A DNA stretch of 15,939 bases from an uncultured Pseudomonadales bacterium (GCA_938082955.1 CALKDE010000361.1:1-15939), one strand, 5' to 3'; shown: positions 1-6,313, counted from the stretch's first letter. Numbers and translations are program-made. The notes: a model not told the origin generated them from the sequence alone.

Positions 1-95
1 GCAACTACCACTGGAGCACCAATAAATATATTTCGGTGCTCTAGCACTTCCCGCTTTAACAACGCATAGAATTGAAGTAGTGCGAATTTATCCAT
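1..95 (-). CDS. ABC transporter permease, N-terminal fragment (runs off window)
   Basis: Reading the minus strand from the ATG at 95-93 gives 31 complete codons beginning MDKFALLQFYALLKREVLEH, then IFIGAPVVV, before the window ends. The start is supported by AAGGA a few bases upstream. The ATG overlaps the end of the ABC ATPase gene by 8 bases (ATGGATAA), typical of translationally coupled ABC subunit genes. A short cytoplasmic N-terminus followed by a hydrophobic stretch is what the permease of a YtrB/CcmA-type exporter looks like. The assignment as permease rests mainly on the operon (GntR regulator, ATPase, then this gene). The substrate is unknown. Confidence 0.7.
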   Translation of the reverse strand, partial: MDKFALLQFYALLKREVLEHRNIFIGAPVVV

Positions 96-948
96 ATTTT
101 ATTTCCTTCAACTTTGCCACAAACAGATCGGCAACACTTGGAGTGTGCAACTCGCCCAGAGTCTTAAGCTGTTCCTTGGGAACGGATTCGAAAGTGTAAG
201 ATTTTTTCCCGAGCAATTTGCGAACATAAAGAGGCTGAAGAGCATCAGCCTGGTCCACCTTGTCTGCATCGACTAACACTTCGGTATAGATATCGGATAG
301 ATCGGACATTGAGGAATCGATAACTATCTTGCCCTTATTGATGAACACGAGATGCGACAGCAACGTCTCTATCTCTTCGACTTGGTGCGTGCTAATAATG
401 ATCGTTCGATTCCCATCGTAAAAATCGTTAAGTAAACGATCGTAGAATTCTTTTCGGTAAATTATATCCAAGCCAAGTGTCGGCTCATCGAGTACGAGTA
501 ATTGAACTTCAATCGCCATCACTAAAGCCAGATGAAGTTGTGTCACCATGCCTTTAGATAAATCTTTAATACGCTTATTCGCAGGAATGTCTGTGGTGCT
601 GAGAAATTTTTCCGCCTTCTTGCGCTCGAATCTGGGATGTACTGCTTCTACGTAATCTATTACTTGAGAAACTTTGATCCATTTAGGCAAAATACCCACA
701 TCTGCTATAAAACAGACATCTTCCATTAATTTGTGACGTGCAATTCGAGGGTCGCGGCCGGCAACACTAAGCTCTCCATCAACATCGCAGAGTCCTATTA
801 ACGCTTTTAGAGTTGTCGTCTTACCTGCACCGTTAGGTCCGATCAGCCCACTGATGGCGCCTCTAGGAATAGTCAAATCCACTCCATCCAGCGCAGTAAA
901 GCTGCCGTAGTTCTTTGTAAGTGATTTAGCTTCGACGATGTTACTCAT
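88..948 (-). CDS. ABC transporter ATP-binding protein, YtrB/CcmA-like
   Basis: This is a 286-residue nucleotide-binding subunit that would power a membrane permease in the inner membrane. The Walker A loop is GPNGAGKTT (residues 37-45). The signature is LSKGM (130-134) rather than the canonical LSGGQ. Walker B is LLVLDE (150-155) with the D-loop LGLD following, and the switch histidine is H188 in STHQ. A clear Q-loop glutamine is not evident; FIADVG occupies that stretch. About 80 residues follow the ATPase core, as in exporter-type ATPases controlled by YtrA regulators. It lies 25 bases downstream of the GntR gene and overlaps the next gene by 8 bases, so the three form one minus-strand operon. 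In related loci such operons respond to cell-envelope-active compounds. The substrate here cannot be told from sequence. Confidence 0.9.
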   Translation of the reverse strand: MSNIVEAKSLTKNYGSFTALDGVDLTIPRGAISGLIGPNGAGKTTTLKALIGLCDVDGELSVAGRDPRIARHKLMEDVCFIADVGILPKWIKVSQVIDYVEAVHPRFERKKAEKFLSTTDIPANKRIKDLSKGMVTQLHLALVMAIEVQLLVLDEPTLGLDIIYRKEFYDRLLNDFYDGNRTIIISTHQVEEIETLLSHLVFINKGKIVIDSSMSDLSDIYTEVLVDADKVDQADALQPLYVRKLLGKKSYTFESVPKEQLKTLGELHTPSVADLFVAKLKEIKYG

Positions 949-973
949 GCGCTATCCCCAAAATTCCCTATGT

Positions 974-1333
974 CTATCGATCCGTCTTGCTGCCAAGGAG
1001 TTCATCGATCTCCAAGCCCAGCCTCTCAATACGCGCAGCAATTTGTGGCCATTCCTGTTCAAGAAATTTTCTCCTTTCTTCGATTGATAATTTATCCCTC
1101 GCTCCTGATAAGACATACATGCCAAGCCCCCGTTTTTTCTCAACCAACTCTTCGTCGACTAATATTTGCATCGCTTTCGAAACAGTAATCGGATTAATAC
1201 GCTGTTCGCTGGAAATCTGCCGTACGGACGGTAAGGCATCCCCTTCACAGAGAACGCCATCCATAATGAGCTCTACCAGCTTGGCTCTAAGCTGAATATA
1301 GATAGGCTCTTTGTTGTTCCAATTGATTTCCAC
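974..1333 (-). CDS. GntR-family transcriptional regulator, YtrA subfamily
   Basis: This is a 119-residue DNA-binding repressor-like protein. Residues 1-75 form a winged helix-turn-helix: PIYIQLRAKL, then the recognition segment LPSVRQISSEQRINPITVSK, then the wing KKRGLGMYV. Only about 45 residues follow, predicted to be helical. That short effector/dimerisation tail defines the YtrA subfamily and rules out the larger FadR and HutC types. Translation starts at GTG (1333-1331), with GGAG seven bases upstream; no better start lies upstream. It is the first gene of the operon with the ABC ATPase and permease. A perfect dyad 20-45 bases upstream of the start overlaps the likely -10 box, so negative autoregulation of the operon is the natural inference. 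Confidence 0.92.
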   Translation of the reverse strand: MEINWNNKEPIYIQLRAKLVELIMDGVLCEGDALPSVRQISSEQRINPITVSKAMQILVDEELVEKKRGLGMYVLSGARDKLSIEERRKFLEQEWPQIAARIERLGLEIDELLGSKTDR

Positions 1334-1352
1334 CGAGCGACTCCGCGTGATG

Positions 1353-1378
1353 TAGTGTTATACATAACTATAACACTA
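1353..1378. promoter_or_regulatory. Probable GntR (YtrA-type) operator dyad
   Basis: TAGTGTTATA and TATAACACTA are perfect 10-bp inverted arms separated by 6 bases (CATAAC). The dyad lies just upstream of the GntR start and covers the predicted -10 box. GntR-family dimers bind such dyads, so it is the best candidate for the autoregulatory operator. Binding is inferred from position and symmetry. Confidence 0.7.
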
Positions 1379-1394
1379 TATCAGCGAAGAACAA
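1367..1394 (-). promoter_or_regulatory. Promoter of the GntR-ABC operon
   Basis: On the minus strand TTGTTC (1394-1389) is followed after 16 bases by TATAGT (1372-1367), a reasonable sigma-70 promoter. The -10 lies inside the dyad at 1353-1378. A repressor bound there would block polymerase. Confidence 0.5.
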
Positions 1395-1502
1395 GTGGAA
1401 ATACTTACGAGGGATTAAAGCAGAAAATAAGCAAGATATTAGATTAAGTATTAACTTTATCTACTTGAAATACATTAATAATTATCAAAAAAATTGAGAC
1501 GC

Positions 1503-2756
1503 TTAGCTCTGACGATGCTCAAGTATTGTATCGCTGCTCAATAATTCTTGAATTTCTTCGTCTGCAAAGTCGAATTCGCGCAGAATCTGCTGGGTGTGTT
1601 CGCCGAACTTAGGCGGCTTATGCCTAACTGAGCCTGGGGTGCGGGACAGCTTAATAGGCGTGCCGGTCATCTTGTACCAACCGTCTTCAATTACCATTTC
1701 GCGATGCTTTGTGTGCGCGTGGTCCACCACTTGCGCGGTATCGTGAATAGCTCCCGCCGCTAGCCCTGCATTGGCAAGACGATCAGCAATCTCGCTGCCA
1801 TCAATCTTCATCAAGCTCGACTCTATTTCTGCCTTTAAGTCATCACGATTAGTTACACGATCAATGTTATTTATAAACCTAGCGTCTGAGATTAACTCCT
1901 GCCTACCTAGCTCGACACACATCTTCGCATAGGCACGGTTGTTTCCTGCACCAACAAAAATATCTACCGTCTTCGTCCGAAAAGTATCATAGGGACTAAT
2001 ATTCGGGTGAGCATTGCCTGTAGCTACAGGCACCTCGCCGGAATACAAATAATTAGGAATATGCGGATGCATCAAGGAAACGGCGCAATCGTAGAGCGTC
2101 ATATCCAGATACTGCCCTTGCTGCGACTTTTCTCTTTCCGCCATCGCTATCAGAATTGCAACAGCCGAGTATAGCCCTGTGCCCATATCTACCATGGCTA
2201 AGCCAAGTCTTGTCGGGTTGCTCCCCGCCTCCCCGTTGATACTGAACCATCCTGCCATGGCCTGAATAATTGCATCGTATCCAGGGTGTCCGCCCCAGGG
2301 ACCGTCACTACCAAACCCACTAACTCTGCAATGTATTAGTCTGGGGAATTTCCCCTTTAATACCTCTTCATAACCAAGGCCCCATGCTTCCATAGTTCCC
2401 GGTTTAAAATTTTCGATGACCACGTCTGCTTTTTCTAACAGTCTTAGCAGCACTGCCTGGCCATCGGGTTTCGAAAGATCTAAGCCCATGGAGCGCTTGT
2501 TTCGATTTACTCCTAAAAAGTAAGCAGAATCTTCATCATGAAAGGGAGGGCCCCAATCTCGAGTCTCGTCTCCGCGAGGCGGCTCGATTTTAATTATTTC
2601 TGCGCCATGATCACCCAACATTTGTGTACAGTAAGGCCCGCCCAAAACCCTGGACAGATCGATAACTAGTTTGCCCTTGAGAGCACCATCACTGGATCTA
2701 TTAAACACGTTGGATTCCTGATTTTTCCACTGGCTGTCGCTACACAGTCGATTCAT
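1503..2756 (-). CDS. CaiB/BaiF-type (class III) CoA-transferase
   Basis: This is a 417-residue soluble enzyme expected to move CoA between acyl-CoA and a free carboxylic acid. The family fold is recognisable: VIDLSRVLGGPYCTQMLGD near residues 31-49, then IKIEPPRGDETRDWGPPF, NRNKRSMGLDL, ENFKPGTMEAWGLGYE, and GFGSDGPWGGHPGYDAIIQA. The likely catalytic aspartate is D190 in LAMVDMGTG, which forms the acyl-aspartyl intermediate in characterised members. The C-terminal part has the usual TPIKLSRTPG segment. Substrates vary widely in this family (formyl-CoA/oxalate, succinyl-CoA/hydroxymethylglutarate, carnitine, others) and are not determinable here. The ATG at 2756 has no evident Shine-Dalgarno sequence. 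A GTG at 2708-2706, preceded by AGGA, would remove 16 poorly conserved residues and may be the true start. It appears to be a single gene. Confidence 0.9.
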   Translation of the reverse strand: MNRLCSDSQWKNQESNVFNRSSDGALKGKLVIDLSRVLGGPYCTQMLGDHGAEIIKIEPPRGDETRDWGPPFHDEDSAYFLGVNRNKRSMGLDLSKPDGQAVLLRLLEKADVVIENFKPGTMEAWGLGYEEVLKGKFPRLIHCRVSGFGSDGPWGGHPGYDAIIQAMAGWFSINGEAGSNPTRLGLAMVDMGTGLYSAVAILIAMAEREKSQQGQYLDMTLYDCAVSLMHPHIPNYLYSGEVPVATGNAHPNISPYDTFRTKTVDIFVGAGNNRAYAKMCVELGRQELISDARFINNIDRVTNRDDLKAEIESSLMKIDGSEIADRLANAGLAAGAIHDTAQVVDHAHTKHREMVIEDGWYKMTGTPIKLSRTPGSVRHKPPKFGEHTQQILREFDFADEEIQELLSSDTILEHRQS

Positions 2757-2838
2757 TTAGTCGGAGGATGAGGATACGGCAGCGTCGGCGACGGTTCAAG
2801 CCCCAGCAGGGTTGTCTGTGCGCAAGATAGAGGGCGCT

Positions 2839-3753
2839 CTAAACAGCCTCACCTAACAGTTCACGGTTTAATCCTTCTTTGCGAATCAATATTTTGAGTT
2901 GCTGCAGCGCCTCAATCTGAATTTGCCTAACTCTTTCCCGCGTAAGTCCCACTTCTACACCCACGTTCTCAAGTGTGTCGGTATCAAAGCCTCTCAATCC
3001 GAAGCGTCGACAGATAATCTCCCGCTGCTTCTCGGACAATTGCAGTAACCAGCACTCTATTCGAGCGCGCATCTCAGATGCTTGAACGTGATTTCGGGGA
3101 TTCTGTTTTGTCTCTGCGCTGAGCATGTCGACTACCGCCGTTTCAGAATCAGCGGCGGCTGGCGCATCTATAGAGCTTAGACTCTCATTCAGAATCATCA
3201 ATCGTTCAACATCCAGCCGCGAGCTGCCGGTCGACTTCGCGATTTCACGACTGCCTGCCTCTTGCCCCGTTTCTCTAACGTAGTCTCGCTGAGCTCTAAG
3301 AAAGCCGTTCAGTTGTTTAACAATATGCACCGGCAAACGAATAGTTCTCGACTGATTCATCAAACCACGCTCGATATTTTGCCGAATCCACCACGTCGCG
3401 TAAGTAGAGAAACGAAAGCCCTTCTCAGGATCAAATTTCTCCACAGCGTGAATCAATCCCAGATTACCCTCCTCTATTAAGTCGAGTAGGCACAGCCCTC
3501 TATTCAGATAGCGCCGCGCGATTTTTACGACGAGGCGCAGATTGCTTTCAATCATCCTGCGCCTGCTGGCACTATCACCGCTTAACGCGCGCCGCGCATA
3601 GTACACCTCTTCTTCCGCGGACAGCAGGGGCGTATGACCAATTTCTTTGAGGTAGAGTCGGGTTACATCCAGAGCAGTGTCTATCGATTTGGCGGTGACG
3701 CTTTGCCGCTTCTGAGAATCGCCAGCATTCAGTGTCAGTTTCTTATTATTCAT
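2839..3753 (-). CDS. rpoS: RNA polymerase sigma factor RpoS
   Basis: This 304-residue stationary-phase/general stress sigma factor directs RNA polymerase to stress promoters. Region 1.2 starts near residue 30 (YLKEIGHTPLLSAEEEVYYA). Region 2 (about 66-136) contains RRRMIESNLRLVVKIARRY, DLIEEGNLGL, FDPEKGFRFSTYATWWIRQ and MNQSRTIRLP. Region 3 follows, and region 4 (about 233-292) ends with the helix-turn-helix VGLTRERVRQIQIEAL. These match RpoS rather than RpoD (no long region 1.1 or insert) or RpoH. It is about 25 residues shorter than E. coli RpoS, all at the N-terminus. The start ATG has AGAAGGAG seven bases upstream. The RssB turnover segment keeps the lysine (K146) but has Q147 and G150 where E. 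coli has E174 and V177. It follows ubiC rather than the usual nlpD. Confidence 0.96.
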   Translation of the reverse strand: MNNKKLTLNAGDSQKRQSVTAKSIDTALDVTRLYLKEIGHTPLLSAEEEVYYARRALSGDSASRRRMIESNLRLVVKIARRYLNRGLCLLDLIEEGNLGLIHAVEKFDPEKGFRFSTYATWWIRQNIERGLMNQSRTIRLPVHIVKQLNGFLRAQRDYVRETGQEAGSREIAKSTGSSRLDVERLMILNESLSSIDAPAAADSETAVVDMLSAETKQNPRNHVQASEMRARIECWLLQLSEKQREIICRRFGLRGFDTDTLENVGVEVGLTRERVRQIQIEALQQLKILIRKEGLNRELLGEAV

Positions 3754-3754
3754 G

Positions 3755-3771
3755 CAGAGACTCCTTCTCTG
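3755..3771 (-). promoter_or_regulatory. rpoS leader hairpin with the Shine-Dalgarno sequence in its loop
   Basis: The rpoS mRNA reads CAGAGA-AGGAG-UCUCUG, ending one base before the AUG. The 6-bp stem closes a 5-nt loop that is the ribosome-binding core. Such a structure could limit ribosome access and be opened by a small RNA or by temperature. Control is inferred; only the complementarity is seen. Confidence 0.55.
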
Positions 3772-3787
3772 TAGACAAATAATCCGG

Positions 3788-3808
3788 CGAACACGTTCAT
3801 TGTGTTCG
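3788..3808 (-). promoter_or_regulatory. Second stem-loop in the rpoS leader
   Basis: CGAACAC and GTGTTCG are perfect 7-bp arms around a 7-base loop, about 35 bases upstream of the rpoS start. It lies between the predicted promoter and the ribosome-binding hairpin, so it would be in the 5' leader. No U tract follows, so it is not an intrinsic terminator. Confidence 0.45.
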
Positions 3809-3864
3809 ATTGCCTGCGCCTGCTAAAAATAAAATCTAGACGTGCGCGGAGGTTACTTAACTAA

Positions 3865-3892
3865 AGTATAGAATGCTTTGCGAAAAAGTCGA
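3865..3892 (-). promoter_or_regulatory. Candidate rpoS promoter with a sigma-S-like -10
   Basis: On the minus strand TCTATACTTTA (around 3871-3861) matches the extended -10 preference of sigma S (C just before TATACT, TTA after it). The -10 hexamer TATACT is 3870-3865. TCGACT (3892-3887) lies 16 bases upstream as a weak -35. The site lies between ubiC and rpoS and would give a leader of roughly 100 bases. Confidence 0.5.
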
Positions 3893-3906
3893 ATCGATTA
3901 ACGCAG

Positions 3907-4470
3907 CTAGTCCAATATGGCGGGCAAGAAAAATTCGGCGACCATTATTGGTTTCCCGAAGAGATAGAAAAGACTGCGCCTTCCCCAGGAACCCCCTGCC
4001 ATGGGAGTTATATCGATACCGCTTCTGATCAGATCGGTGTGGCTGAACAGGTATTCACCGAGTGGCTTCTCGTTTAGCTCCAGCACACGCTTGAGCGGAC
4101 CAGTCAGGCTAAATTCAGGAATCAGCGTGTGCGCCAATACCCAAGGAGTATTATCGCCAACAAGGATCACCTTGCGGGACCAGAATCGATGGGCACTCGC
4201 CAAGGGTCCAAAGCAGGAGCGAACCGCTGGATTTGGAGGCAGCAACCACTCCTGTTCAAGAACCTCAACGCGAAAGTCTCCAGCGCTTTTTCGAATCAAC
4301 AACTTGGTCAGTGAACTCGAGTCGAATAGCCATTGCCTCCACGCCTCAACAGGTAGCGAGCGACGCTCTCCCTCGCGATGCCAGTCGAGACTTGAATCCG
4401 AGATATCAGGGACCACAACAGACGGTTTCTGGGACGATAGATTGGAGTCAGGTTTCGATTGCAAGGGCAT
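3907..4470 (-). CDS. ubiC: Chorismate--pyruvate lyase UbiC
   Basis: This cytosolic enzyme cleaves chorismate to 4-hydroxybenzoate and pyruvate, the first committed step of ubiquinone synthesis. Counting from the TTG codon at 4473-4471, family landmarks are the SSSLTK segment (52-57), R100 in RFWSRKVIL (aligned with the substrate-binding Arg of E. coli WLREILL), PLGEYLF (137-143), WGRRS (163-167) and E180 in VAEFFLP (aligned with E. coli E155). Length is close to the usual 165-190 residues. The first 40 residues are poorly conserved. The start is uncertain: TTG at 4473 and ATG at 4470 are adjacent, and neither has a Shine-Dalgarno sequence. A TATAAT lies directly upstream on the minus strand. 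ubiA, its usual partner, is not in the window. rpoS lies downstream on the same strand after a 153-base gap. Confidence 0.9.
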   Translation of the reverse strand: MPLQSKPDSNLSSQKPSVVVPDISDSSLDWHREGERRSLPVEAWRQWLFDSSSLTKLLIRKSAGDFRVEVLEQEWLLPPNPAVRSCFGPLASAHRFWSRKVILVGDNTPWVLAHTLIPEFSLTGPLKRVLELNEKPLGEYLFSHTDLIRSGIDITPMAGGSWGRRSLFYLFGKPIMVAEFFLPAILD

Positions 4471-4532
4471 CAATTATAGAGGGTGGCGGGAATGGATGCC
4501 CCCACTTTACAGCGCAGTAGGGGCAGATTTTG

Positions 4533-4588
4533 CAGTTGACTACCTAGCGACCGTGCTAGCTACTAGCGCGGTCGGTAGCTGTCAACTG
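4533..4588. repeat. Long imperfect inverted repeat over the ompA-like stop codon
   Basis: CAGTTGAC (4533-4540) pairs with GTCAACTG (4581-4588). Further in, CGACCG/CGGTCG and GCTAG/CTAGC also pair, giving an interrupted stem of roughly 20 bp. It spans the TAG of the OmpA-family gene. No T tract follows on either strand, so it is not a standard intrinsic terminator. It may end or protect the transcript 3' end. Confidence 0.5.
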
Positions 4589-5273
4589 TGTTGATAACTA
4601 CAGTCATTACACGTCGATTCTCGGCACGGCCGGCGTCAGAGTCGTTGCTTGCAACCGGCTGAGACTCACCGTAGCCGCGAGACGATACACGGCTTGCTTG
4701 TACGTTAAAGCGATCAATCATAACTTGACGAACAGCAGCGACACGACGCTGTGAAAGACCAAGATTGTAGGCCTGTGTGCCACGGCTATCGGTATGCCCT
4801 TCAAGCTCAATATCAACATCTGGAAACCGTGCCATGAAATCAGCCACATCCTCTATCTCAGAAAAATATTCTGATTTGACGTCAGAACGGTCAAAGTCAA
4901 AATTAACCATCAACTCAACTCTTGCCACTTCTTCCACTGGAATCGGGCAACCATCAGTATCGACTGCGTAGCTTATAAGTGTATCTAGGCAGTTATCACG
5001 GCTATCTAGCACACCATCTCTATCTGTATCCGGGTCGACTGCTGCAGCTGCAGGAGTTGCTGTCCTAGCCACTGCTGGACGAGATTTGTTGCCACCAAAG
5101 CGGTAGACCAAGGCGGTATCAATACCTACATCCAAATCTTCGTGATCACGACCCATGTACTGAAAAGAGCGGACTGCTGTCCGCCAAGACCAGTTGTCAG
5201 AAATCTTGTAGCTTACTCCGCCGCCTATATCCCAAAGCGTGTCGTTTTCACCACCAAAATTGCTATTGCCCAC
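4563..5273 (-). CDS. OmpA-family protein, C-terminal part (frameshifted from N-terminal part)
   Basis: This frame encodes the end of a beta-barrel, a linker and a peptidoglycan-binding domain of one outer-membrane protein. Residues 1-60 carry barrel-like strands ending in ALVYRFGG. An Ala/Pro-rich linker follows. Residues 80-109 are a thrombospondin type 3-like calcium motif (DPDTDRDGVLDSRDNC, with a second Cys at 109). Residues 120-229 are the OmpA domain, with FDFDRSDV, GHTDSRG and LSQRR supplying the Asp (D162) and Arg (R177) that bind diaminopimelate in the family. The nominal GTG start has no ribosome-binding site and is not a real start. The frame is open further upstream and encodes PIYDLGVKLGAFDTFVLGG, which continues the protein begun at 5602. 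Domain identity is certain; whether the product is made depends on the frameshift. Confidence 0.88.
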   Translation of the reverse strand: MGNSNFGGENDTLWDIGGGVSYKISDNWSWRTAVRSFQYMGRDHEDLDVGIDTALVYRFGGNKSRPAVARTATPAAAAVDPDTDRDGVLDSRDNCLDTLISYAVDTDGCPIPVEEVARVELMVNFDFDRSDVKSEYFSEIEDVADFMARFPDVDIELEGHTDSRGTQAYNLGLSQRRVAAVRQVMIDRFNVQASRVSSRGYGESQPVASNDSDAGRAENRRVMTVVINTVDSYRPR

Positions 5274-5314
5274 ACCACCAAGAACAAAGGTATCAAAAGC
5301 ACCAAGTTTGACAC

Positions 5315-5602
5315 CTAAATCGTAGATGGGTCCAATTTGTAGTGATCAATGTCAATCTCCCGGCCACCTGAGACTTTAGTATCCAAATCAAACGTGCTCA
5401 GCTCAAAACTAAGTCGGTCGGTAAAATCGTAGCCGATCCCGAGGAAGTAATTCACATCTTCTTTAAGACCGGTCGTATCATCGAAATCCATCCACTGCAC
5501 CCCGTGCGCTAAATAGAACTCGCCTTCATCGGCTAGCACAGCGGGAGAGATAAGCCCTACTAAGACAAGTAAAGCTGAAGATATTTGGGTACGTAAACTC
5601 AT
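5315..5602 (-). CDS. OmpA-family protein, N-terminal part (signal peptide and first barrel strands)
   Basis: The ATG at 5602 begins a Sec signal peptide (MSLRTQISSALLVLVGLI, cleavage probably after AVLA). Barrel-like strands follow (EFYLAHGVQWMDF, VNYFLGIGYDF, LSFELSTFDL). The frame ends at a TAG (5317-5315) soon after HYKLDP. Adding one C to the CCC run (plus-strand GGG at 5328-5330) reads HYKLDPIYDLGVKLGAF and joins the C-terminal frame smoothly. The restored protein would be about 345 residues. GGAAA precedes the ATG, and a TATAAT promoter lies about 50 bases upstream. It is either a recent null allele, a phase-variable tract or a sequence error; the rest of both halves looks intact. Confidence 0.8.
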   Translation of the reverse strand: MSLRTQISSALLVLVGLISPAVLADEGEFYLAHGVQWMDFDDTTGLKEDVNYFLGIGYDFTDRLSFELSTFDLDTKVSGGREIDIDHYKLDPSTI

Positions 5603-5650
5603 GTCGTTTCCAGATTATTCAGATAATGATTGGTTAAAAAATTTCAGCGC

Positions 5651-5679
5651 ATTATAGTGATTTTGCTAAATATTTACAG
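5651..5679 (-). promoter_or_regulatory. Promoter of the OmpA-family gene
   Basis: A perfect TATAAT (5656-5651, minus strand) has CTGTAA (5679-5674) 17 bases upstream. It lies about 50 bases from the ATG at 5602, in an AT-rich stretch. The -35 is weak but spacing is ideal. The rest of 5603-5729 shows no gene. Confidence 0.5.
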
Positions 5680-5729
5680 GACTATTCTAGTATTTTTACC
5701 TTTTTTTCCTGATCTATATCCTATGCCGC

Positions 5730-6198
5730 CAGAAACACCGCAGCACTGACCAAAAGAGAAATTACATCTATCTGGGGATAGTCAGAACTGCAATTGGATT
5801 GTCCTGGCGCACAGTTGCCGAAAGCGCATCTATCGCGACTAGAATCGCAGTTAGCTTGTAGTCATAGCGCGACTCAAAAGCTTCAATTTCAGTGCCCTTC
5901 ATCTCACGGCTAGCGGGTCAATATTTAAAGACGCTCGGTTAGTTCTGGTGGCGCCGTCGATAAGCCAGCCGCCTGTATTTGAATATTTACGTTTGGGCAA
6001 ACCCGCTTGAAACCTTCGGCCCAGGGCGTCATCAAGTTCGCGTGGTTATCTGAACCCGCACTTGAAAGTGTATCCAGAAACGCCACTAGTGCGCTCGTAC
6101 TCTGCAATGCCCTGATCTATTTCAGCGGCCTGAACGCCGAGTGAGGCTGGAGCTAACAGGGATAGTGTTAAGGTTTTACCCAATATTTTGATACTCAT
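5730..6198 (-). pseudogene. Decayed pstS-like phosphate-binding protein gene (5' part only)
   Basis: Three minus-strand frames in order rebuild the start of a PstS-type periplasmic phosphate-binding protein. Frame one (ATG at 6198) gives a signal peptide, MSIKILGKTLTLSLLAPASL, then IAEYERTSGVSG, and stops at 6046. Frame two continues TLSSAGSDNHANLM, WAEGFKRVCPNVNIQIQAAG and LSTAPPELTE, and stops at 5925. Frame three gives SREMKGTEIEAFESRYDY, VAIDALSA and RQDNPI, and stops at 5768. A fourth stretch resembling the IFS...CG segment fades near 5730. The breaks fit a one-base insertion near 6072 and a two-base deletion near 5920. Several substitutions hit usually fixed positions, for example GLSTAPP for GSSTAPP. 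Only about the first 150 residues remain. The gene is clearly dead. A Pho-box promoter survives upstream and ppk lies on the other side. Confidence 0.85.
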
Positions 6199-6240
6199 AT
6201 GAACGCCATAAAGCGGTTGAAGTCAAAATTCGATAAAGGG

Positions 6241-6274
6241 TCTATATACTCAGAATAGTACAGAATTATGACAA
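6241..6274 (-). promoter_or_regulatory. Pho box and -10 element upstream of the pstS remnant
   Basis: On the minus strand TTGTCATAATTCTGTACT (6274-6257) closely matches the PhoB box, two CTGTCAT-like 7-mers separated by 4 AT-rich bases. TATAGA (6246-6241) follows after 10 bases, the spacing expected when the Pho box replaces a -35. It points at the pstS remnant, whose ATG is at 6198. Confidence 0.7.
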
Positions 6275-6313
6275 CAAAAATTCAGTCGCAAGCCCTGCCA
6301 GCTAGGAGGTGAG

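Noticed and set aside
1487..1493. Seven-base T run after the CoA-transferase gene, as an intrinsic terminator
   Set aside because: The preceding stem is only about three base pairs, too weak to call.
4001..4594. Plus-strand open frame of 197 codons opposite ubiC
   Set aside because: It lies wholly opposite a recognised UbiC coding sequence, has no domain-like composition and no sensible start; it is a frame shadow.
5925..6107. Independent 60-residue small protein
   Set aside because: The sequence is a middle segment of a PstS-like protein flanked by matching segments in other frames, so it is part of a pseudogene.
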